Shown piece after piece: positions 58,644 through 64,000 of a stretch of 64,000 nt of DNA; positions within the stretch are counted from its first letter, which is position 1, and each line of letters starts with the position of its first letter. The DNA lies in assembly GCA_963837445.1 (NCBI GenBank), contig CAWINK010000021.1, positions 62,001 through 126,000 on the forward strand. The letters run 5' to 3'. Source of the stretch: JACVRW01 sp963837445. GTDB taxonomy: Bacteria > Actinomycetota > Thermoleophilia > Solirubrobacterales > Thermoleophilaceae. The position numbers and the translations under genes were made by a program. The notes below the pieces were generated by a model. That model was not told where the DNA came from. It did not search any database and was given only the letters and a program-made list of their open reading frames with translations.

Positions 58644-60238
58644 GCCAGCACCTCCTCGGGCTCTCGGGCGGGGATGGACGGCGAGCCCGAGACGCCGAGC
58701 CGCTCCAGCAGGTGGTCGCCCACGCGCAGCGAGTTCGCCATCGCGGTGAGCGCCGGGTTCACCGCGCTCGACGACGGGAAGAAGCTCGTGTCGACGACGT
58801 ACAGGTTGTCGAGCTCGTGCGCCTTGCAGTTCACGTCGAGCGCCGAGCTCGCGGGGTCGTCGCCGAAGCGAACTGTTCCGCTCTGGTGCGCGACGCCGGC
58901 CAGCGGGATCCGCTGGTCGAGCACGAAGCGGCTCGGGATCGGACTCTCCTGGCAGCCCAGCTCGCTGAGCAGGCCCTTCAGCTTCCGCAGCAGCCGCTTG
59001 TGCGCCTCGAGGTTGTAGTACTGCTTGTACAGGTGGATCTGGCCGGACCGGTCGACCGTCACGCGGTTCGTCGGGTTCGGCAGGTCCTCACTGGTGAGCC
59101 AGAAGTCGATCGCATGCTTCGCCAGGTAGTCGAGCGCCAGCTTCGGCGCGAACCAGGGTGCGCCCTCGCGCAGGACGTGCCGGTCCGACTTCGCGAGCAT
59201 CTGTATGTGCCCGAGCGGGAGCGCGGAGTCGTCCGCGCCCCAGTAGTAGTCGTTCACGCCGAGCGTCTTCTGGAACTTTGTCGTGTTCGGCGTCTGTGAG
59301 ACCGCGATCACGCCCGAGTTGATGTGCGCCATGTAGTTGCGGCCCACCACGTCGGACGAGTTCGCGAGCCCGTTCGGGTGCTGGTCGGAGGCCGAGCGCA
59401 GCAGCAGGGCGGACGAGTTGATCGCGCCGCAGGAGACCACCACGATGTCCGCGCTGTAGCTCTCCCGCGCGCCGCGGCGGTCCACCACGACCTCCGTCAC
59501 CGTGCCGCCGGTTGGGTCGGTGAGGAGCTTCTCCACGCGCGCGTGCGTGCGCAGCGTGACGTTGTCGTTCTTGATCGCCGGGCGGATGCACAGGACGTGG
59601 GAGTCGGCCTTGCCGTCCGTGAGGCACGGGAAGCCGTCGAAGCGGTCGCAGCGCACGCAGTTGCCCGCCTCCGGGTCGCTCTCGTCGAGGTCGATGCCCA
59701 CCGGCAGGTGGAACGGGTTGTGGCCGGTCCGCGCGAAGTCGTCGGCGAGCTGCTGGATGCGCGGCTCGTGCGACACGGCCGGATGCGGGAAGGGCGCCGA
59801 GCGGAACGGCTCCGTCGGGTCCTCCCCCGCCTGGCCGTGCACCAGGTAGAGCCGCTCGGCCTGGGTGTAGTACGGCTCGATGTCGGCATACGAGATCGGC
59901 CACGACGGGGACACGCCGCCGTAGTGGTTCACCTGCTCGAAGTCGCGCTCGCGCAGCCGGAACAGGATCGCGCCGTAGAACTTCGTGTTGCCGCCGACGA
60001 AGTACTGCTGATGCGGCTTGAACGCCTCGCCGTCGTGATCGTCTATCCAGTCCTCGTCCGGCAGGTAGCGCCCCTTGCCGAAGACCTCCTCGCTCGACCA
60101 GTTCTCGGGCTCGCGGGGCAGGTAGCCGCCCCGCTCGAGCACGAGGATCCGCTTGCCTGACGGCGCGAGCTTGTGGGCCAGCGTTCCGCCCCCCGCCCCG
60201 GTTCCGATGATGATCACGTCGTAGTGCTCTGAGGCCAT
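58640..60238 (-). CDS. GMC-family FAD oxidoreductase
   Basis: Predicted 532-residue flavoprotein from the ATG at 60238. FAD site YDVIIIGTGAGGGTLAHKLAP, FVGGNTKFYGAILFRLRE as the second family segment, and the C-terminal SFFPSSSAVNPALTAMAN with the conserved Asn; a His two helices earlier (GVAHQSGTVRFGDDP) is the catalytic base candidate. Such enzymes oxidise alcohols of sugars or sterols. The gene follows the cyclase with 11 bp between, in one operon with the SDR. Confidence 0.88.
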   Translation of the reverse strand: MASEHYDVIIIGTGAGGGTLAHKLAPSGKRILVLERGGYLPREPENWSSEEVFGKGRYLPDEDWIDDHDGEAFKPHQQYFVGGNTKFYGAILFRLRERDFEQVNHYGGVSPSWPISYADIEPYYTQAERLYLVHGQAGEDPTEPFRSAPFPHPAVSHEPRIQQLADDFARTGHNPFHLPVGIDLDESDPEAGNCVRCDRFDGFPCLTDGKADSHVLCIRPAIKNDNVTLRTHARVEKLLTDPTGGTVTEVVVDRRGARESYSADIVVVSCGAINSSALLLRSASDQHPNGLANSSDVVGRNYMAHINSGVIAVSQTPNTTKFQKTLGVNDYYWGADDSALPLGHIQMLAKSDRHVLREGAPWFAPKLALDYLAKHAIDFWLTSEDLPNPTNRVTVDRSGQIHLYKQYYNLEAHKRLLRKLKGLLSELGCQESPIPSRFVLDQRIPLAGVAHQSGTVRFGDDPASSALDVNCKAHELDNLYVVDTSFFPSSSAVNPALTAMANSLRVGDHLLERLGVSGSPSIPAREPEEVLA

Positions 60239-60249
60239 TGCGAGTCCTC

Positions 60250-61056
60250 CTAGGTGAGGGCGATCGGGGAAGTCCAGGCGCCGGTGGCGCCGCGCAGCTT
60301 CGGATGGGTAAGGACCAGGCAGAACTCGCGCACGCCGGCTGCCGCGAGCTCCGAGGTATCGAGGTTCTCGACGATGAAGACGCCGTGGTCGACGTTCAGC
60401 ATCAGGGGCACCTCGAACGGGCGCCCCGGATCTTCGGCGGGCACGGGTCCGTAGCTCCACGTGTCACAGCCGGTCAGCGCGACGCCGCGCTCGGCAAGCC
60501 ACGCCGCCACCTCTACACCTGGACCCGGCTCGGCCGAGAGATACCGGTCGGGATCGTGCCAGTGAGCGCCCCAGCCCGTGTGGAACAGGACCGCGTCCCC
60601 GGGCGCGGGGTCGATGCCCTCGAGATCGGCGACCTCGATCACGTGGCCCGCCTGGGAGGCGTCCACGAGCCAGCCGCGGGTCACGATCTGCGGAACGGTC
60701 TCGACGCCGAGGCGCTCGACGCCGGCCGTGCCGGCGAGCTCGGCGACGGTCCAGCCGTTGTAGCCGCGGTCGCCACGCTGGAGATGGCTCAGCGCGTCGA
60801 GGTGCGTGCCCAGCTGCATGGTGCCGGCCACCTGCTCCGTGATCCAGTTGACACGCCCGTCTCCGACACCGCCGTTGCCGTTCGCGTGATGGGCCGTCGT
60901 GACCAGCGTCTGGCGGAAGTAGCGCCCCGGGAAGACCGGGGCTTTCTCATCGAGGACGCGGCCGAGGTCGAACAGGCGCCCCTCGCGGACGAGCGCCAGG
61001 GCCTGGCGGCGCTTGGCCTCGTCCACGTGCTCCAGCATCCCGGTCTCCGACGTCAT
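60250..61056 (-). CDS. Cyclase-family (kynurenine-formamidase-like) hydrolase
   Basis: Predicted 268-residue protein from the ATG at 61056. The metal-site motif is MQLGTHLDALSHL; compared with H-x-G-T-H-x-D-x-P-x-H the first His is Gln and the Pro is Ala. VLFHTGWGAHW and GVALTGCDTWSYGPVP are other family marks. Substrate unknown (formamides or cyclic imides in relatives). Overlaps the SDR stop by 4 bp. Missing first His may weaken metal binding. Confidence 0.8.
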   Translation of the reverse strand: MTSETGMLEHVDEAKRRQALALVREGRLFDLGRVLDEKAPVFPGRYFRQTLVTTAHHANGNGGVGDGRVNWITEQVAGTMQLGTHLDALSHLQRGDRGYNGWTVAELAGTAGVERLGVETVPQIVTRGWLVDASQAGHVIEVADLEGIDPAPGDAVLFHTGWGAHWHDPDRYLSAEPGPGVEVAAWLAERGVALTGCDTWSYGPVPAEDPGRPFEVPLMLNVDHGVFIVENLDTSELAAAGVREFCLVLTHPKLRGATGAWTSPIALT

Positions 61057-61904
61057 TCCGACGACCAGGGCGTGGAGAAGCTGGGGAAGAGCGTCAGGCC
61101 GCCGTCGACGAAGATCGTCTGCCCCGTGATGTACGCGGCGTCGTCGGAGGCGAGGAAGGCGGTAACGCCCGCCATCTCGTCTGAGTCGCCCGCTCGCTGC
61201 ATCGGGATGTGCTCCTCGACCTGGCGGCGCTTCTCGGGGTCGTCGATCCACGCGCGGTTGATCGGGGTGACCGTGGCCCCGGGGCCGACGCCGTTCACGC
61301 GGATGCCGCGGGCGGCGTATTCGAGCGCGAGCGTGCGCGTGAGGTTCTGCATCCCGCCCTTACTGGCGGAGTAGCCGAGGTAGCCGGGCTTCGGGATGAG
61401 CTGGTGGACGCTCGAGATGTTCACGATCGACCCGCTCTTGTCCTCCGCGAGGAAGTGGCGGATCGCCTCGCGTGCGCACAGGAAGGAGCCGCGCAGGTTC
61501 ACGGCGAGCACGCGATCGAAGTCCGCGCTGGAGAGCTCCTCGGTCGGGCGCGAGATCTGGATACCGGCGTTGTTGACGAGGATGTCGATCCCGCCGAGCC
61601 CCTCGACGGCGTCAGCGACCATGCGCACGACATCGTCCTCGTCCGACACGTCGCCCTGCACGAGCACGTCCTTGACGCCCTCGCGCTGCACCTTGCCGAC
61701 GCAGGCCCGTACCTGCTCTTCGGTCTCGGCGGCCTCCTCCGGGTCGCGCAGGTAGTTGATCGCGACGTTCGCGCCGTACTCCGCGAAGCGCACCGCGATC
61801 GCCTGCCCGATGCCGGAGCTGCCCCCGGTGACGAGCACGTTCTTGCCCTCGATGCCCTGAAGGCCCTTCGTCCGCGGTGCGGCGGTCGCCTGTGCGTTGG
61901 CCAT
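61053..61904 (-). CDS. Short-chain dehydrogenase/reductase
   Basis: Predicted 283-residue SDR. NAD(P) loop VTGGSSGIGQAIA, NNAGIQ, catalytic Ser in INISSVHQLIP and Y-x-x-x-K in YSASKGGMQNL. The long form (starting around residue 15 with L-Q-G-I-E-G-K-N-V-L-V-T-G-G) is common to glucose 1-dehydrogenase-like SDRs. With the GMC oxidoreductase and cyclase it forms a small oxidation pathway whose substrate is unknown. Confidence 0.9.
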   Translation of the reverse strand: MANAQATAAPRTKGLQGIEGKNVLVTGGSSGIGQAIAVRFAEYGANVAINYLRDPEEAAETEEQVRACVGKVQREGVKDVLVQGDVSDEDDVVRMVADAVEGLGGIDILVNNAGIQISRPTEELSSADFDRVLAVNLRGSFLCAREAIRHFLAEDKSGSIVNISSVHQLIPKPGYLGYSASKGGMQNLTRTLALEYAARGIRVNGVGPGATVTPINRAWIDDPEKRRQVEEHIPMQRAGDSDEMAGVTAFLASDDAAYITGQTIFVDGGLTLFPSFSTPWSSE

Positions 61905-61923
61905 GTCTTGCCTTCCTCCTGGA

Positions 61924-62655
61924 CTAGGTGTCTCGGAGTAGTGCGCGCAGGGGCGCAGGTGTTACACGCCAGGCGAGCCCTACGGCCAACCCGGCCATGC
62001 TCGGGGCAACGAGATACAGCCACAGGTCCGAGTGATCCCCGAACGCGAGCGCTGGACCCTCGCTGCGCGCCGGGTTGATGCTCGCCCCCGTCCACGGCGA
62101 GCCGAGCCAGATGATCGCCGTGAGCACAGGGACGATCGCCAGCGGCGTCAGCCGCGCGAGGCGCTCGCTGGAGCTGAAGCCCAAGATCACCCCTAGGAGC
62201 AGCGCCGTCATGCCGGCCTCGAGCGCGAACGCCGCCGCGGCCGGAACGCTGGGGTGCGTGACCGTGCCGCCGATCGAGTCCCAGCTGGCCCGTGGAAGCA
62301 GCGCCCGGCCGGCGGCCGCCCCGGCCAGACCGCCGACGAGCTGCGCCGCGACGTACCCCGCCAGGTCGCGATGGCTCAGTCGGCCACCGACCCAGAACGC
62401 AAGCGACACCGCCGGGTTCAGGTGTGCGCCGGAGGCACGCCCGAGCCGTGAGGCCGCCAGCACGGCGACGAACGGCGCGACCAGGATGCCGACCGCCAGG
62501 AAGCGAGCGCCTGGTCCGGGAAGGGCCTCCGCAAGTGGGGAGCCTTCTCCCAGCGAGAGCGCGACCGCCAGCACGATCGCCAGCACCAGGAGCGTCGTGC
62601 CGAGCGCCTCGGCCGCCCAAGCCCGCCAATCGGAGTAGCCGGGCTCGGGTGCCAC
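61924..62655 (-). CDS. MIP-family aquaporin/glycerol channel-like protein
   Basis: Predicted 243-residue protein with six membrane helices and the two half-helices: SGAHLNPAVSLAF (first N-P-A) and GASINPARSEGPALAF (second N-P-A). Spacing between the two motifs fits a channel. Aquaporin or glycerol/small-solute type cannot be decided. It follows the antiporter gene by 3 bp and precedes the SDR gene by 19 bp. Confidence 0.88.
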   Translation of the reverse strand: MAPEPGYSDWRAWAAEALGTTLLVLAIVLAVALSLGEGSPLAEALPGPGARFLAVGILVAPFVAVLAASRLGRASGAHLNPAVSLAFWVGGRLSHRDLAGYVAAQLVGGLAGAAAGRALLPRASWDSIGGTVTHPSVPAAAAFALEAGMTALLLGVILGFSSSERLARLTPLAIVPVLTAIIWLGSPWTGASINPARSEGPALAFGDHSDLWLYLVAPSMAGLAVGLAWRVTPAPLRALLRDT

Positions 62656-62658
62656 CGT

Positions 62659-63891
62659 CTACATCGCCGGCAGGGCGGCCGGCTCGGCCGTCGGCTCGCT
62701 GGGAGCCTCAGACGGCGGAGCTTCCGCGGCGCCGCGCAGGAGCGCCAGGCCGAGCACCGGAAAGACGAGCACGGACAACAGGCCCGCGCCGATCAGTGCC
62801 GCGCCCTCGGCTGGGTCGATCAGCCCAAGCTCGAGACCGATGGCGCTCGCGGCCACGATGAACGGAAGCGAGGTTGCCTGGAGGATTCCGGCGACCAGCG
62901 TGCGGCGGCTGTCGAGCAGGCGGCGGTAGAGGAGGGCAGGCAGTCCGCGCACGATCAGCAGCGCCGCGAGGAAGACCGGAACCATCGCGACATTGGAAGC
63001 GTCGGCCACCAGCGCGTCGAGGTCGAAGCGCACCCCGCTCGTCACGAAGAAGATCGGGATGAAGAAGCCGAAGCCGATCGACTCGAGCTTGCGGCGGAAG
63101 TCCGGATGCGTCATCACCTCGTCGCGATCGACCAGCGAGACGATCGCCCCCGCGATGAACGTGCCGAGGATCACCTCGAAGCCCAGTTCACTCGCGATCG
63201 CGGCGAACCCGACGAAGAGCACGATGGCGGCTCGCACCCGGATCTGGGCGGTGGTGTCCTGGAGCCTGAGCAGGTCGCGTCTGATGCGCATGGAGCGCTC
63301 GGCGCCTCGCACCGCGCCGAAGACCACGACGGCGAGCACGGCGAGCGCCCCGAGGAGCAGGAGCGTCGACCCGACCCCGCCCTCCCCTGAGAAGAACAGG
63401 GTGAGCAGGATGATCGCGCCGAAGTCAGCTATCGACGCGGCCGCGACGATGAGCTGGCCGAAGGGCGTCGAGATCTCACCCGTGTCCTTCAGCACCGGCA
63501 CGATCACTCCCAGCGATGTCGCGCAGAGGATGATCGCCACGAGCAGCGGGGTCTCGACCAGGCCCGCGGCCGACAGCCCAAAGCCGACTACCACGGCGAT
63601 CGCAAAGGAGACGACGAACGCCAGCGCCGTCAGGCGCAGGACCTGTCCGCGCAGCTTCTCGAACTCGATCTCGAGGCCCGCGAGGAACAGCACGAAGCCG
63701 AGGCCGATCAACGCCAGCACTTCGATCGTCTGGTCGACCTCGACGATGCCCAAGAGCGACGGACCCACCACGATGCCGGCGACGATCTCGAGCACCACCG
63801 ACGGCAACCGGACGCGCGGAAACAGGCCGAGCAGGAACGGGGCCGCGAAGGCCACCGCGACGACGATGAGGAGATCGCTGAAAGACGGCAT
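62659..63891 (-). CDS. CPA2-family cation:proton antiporter
   Basis: Predicted 410-residue protein with about 12 helices. Marks: LALIGLGFVLFLAGLEIEFEKLR, the G-L-E core of CPA2/KefB-type exchangers, IADFGAIILLTLF with the ion-binding Asp, and SELGFEVILGTFIAGAIVSLVDRD. No KTN/RCK regulatory domain follows, so it is the short form. It exchanges Na+ or K+ for protons. The C-terminal tail is Pro/Glu/Ala rich. Confidence 0.88.
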   Translation of the reverse strand: MPSFSDLLIVVAVAFAAPFLLGLFPRVRLPSVVLEIVAGIVVGPSLLGIVEVDQTIEVLALIGLGFVLFLAGLEIEFEKLRGQVLRLTALAFVVSFAIAVVVGFGLSAAGLVETPLLVAIILCATSLGVIVPVLKDTGEISTPFGQLIVAAASIADFGAIILLTLFFSGEGGVGSTLLLLGALAVLAVVVFGAVRGAERSMRIRRDLLRLQDTTAQIRVRAAIVLFVGFAAIASELGFEVILGTFIAGAIVSLVDRDEVMTHPDFRRKLESIGFGFFIPIFFVTSGVRFDLDALVADASNVAMVPVFLAALLIVRGLPALLYRRLLDSRRTLVAGILQATSLPFIVAASAIGLELGLIDPAEGAALIGAGLLSVLVFPVLGLALLRGAAEAPPSEAPSEPTAEPAALPAM

Positions 63892-63894
63892 GCG

Positions 63895-64000
63895 TTAGAC
63901 CGCCGCCAGTGAGGAGCCCGTCACGCTCTCGGCGCCGGTCGCCGTCAGCACGAACGTCTCCTCGGCCTTCGCGCCCGTAACCGAGGGGTTCCACGCAAAG
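63895..64000 (-). CDS. C-terminal end of an M24-like metallopeptidase, partial
   Basis: The last 34 codons on the minus strand read FAWNPSVTGAKAEETFVLTATG, then ESVTGSSLAAV and a stop at 63895-63897. The segment W-N-P-S-x-T-G-x-K-x-E-(D/E)-T is typical of M24-type aminopeptidases/creatinases (P-I-T-G-x-K-x-E-D-T). The rest lies outside the window, so it is a partial call. Confidence 0.5.
   Translation of the reverse strand, partial: FAWNPSVTGAKAEETFVLTATGAESVTGSSLAAV

Overview
This is a GC-rich bacterial chromosome segment, almost certainly from an actinobacterium. I infer this from the very high GC third positions, the Gram-positive type SOS box (CGAACATGTGTTCG) in front of lexA, two actinobacterial-style c-di-AMP riboswitches, an unadenylylated-type glutamine synthetase and many GTG starts with 4-bp GTGA/ATGA overlaps. 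The mix of LVIVD-repeat, HbpS/GlcG, SMP-30, MMPL and LAL-regulator genes would fit class Thermoleophilia, but that is an inference from content only.

Layout. 1-8.5 kb: the start of a DegT-type aminotransferase, then a divergent MaoC hydratase / malyl-CoA-lyase-like pair, a secreted CAP protein, an LVIVD protein, and a translationally coupled run of a succinate/malate-CoA-ligase-like beta and alpha subunit, a one-cluster ferredoxin, a CelD-like acetyltransferase, a JmjC-like oxygenase and a PaaI thioesterase. 8.5-16.4 kb: coiled-coil protein, SCP2-like protein with an acyl-CoA dehydrogenase behind a perfect 22-bp palindrome, a RibD-C reductase, an NlpC/P60 wall enzyme under a c-di-AMP riboswitch, an unknown polytopic membrane protein, TetR and an acyl-CoA synthetase. 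16.4-31.3 kb: YyaL/SSP411 protein, M28 peptidase, MMPL transporter, PLP decarboxylase, glnA, HxlR with an odd carboxymuconolactone-decarboxylase protein, a second c-di-AMP riboswitch with an unknown membrane protein, membrane cytochrome c, zinc-ribbon protein, rnpB, a DrrC/UvrA-like ATPase, lexA and tRNA-Leu(GAG).

31.29-39.06 kb is the most striking part: a 7.7-kb island bounded by a perfect 64-bp direct repeat of the 3' part of tRNA-Leu. It carries a secreted metzincin protease, two related secreted proteins, and a fatty-acyl-AMP ligase / acyl carrier protein / sulfotransferase / GNAT set. No integrase is visible, and base composition is visibly less GC-rich than around it.

39.2-64 kb: an ECF sigma / zf-HC2 anti-sigma unit facing a second operon with a paralogous zf-HC2 protein, a DM13 protein and a redoxin; GH15 glucoamylase-like enzyme, flavin oxidoreductase and ZIP transporter; a tight four-gene operon (SMP-30, GlcG-GlcG-cupin fusion, SMP-30 with an extra N-terminal domain, redoxin); small ORFs with a broken ABC-ATPase remnant; MMPL, LAL regulator, NDH-2; a degenerate tRNA-His-like remnant; a frameshifted membrane protein; then a minus-strand run of GMC oxidoreductase, cyclase, SDR, aquaporin-like channel, CPA2 antiporter and the end of an M24-like peptidase.

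The strongest themes are acyl-CoA chemistry, cell-envelope enzymes under c-di-AMP control, and one well-delimited mobile island with an unusual lipid-activation/sulfation cargo.
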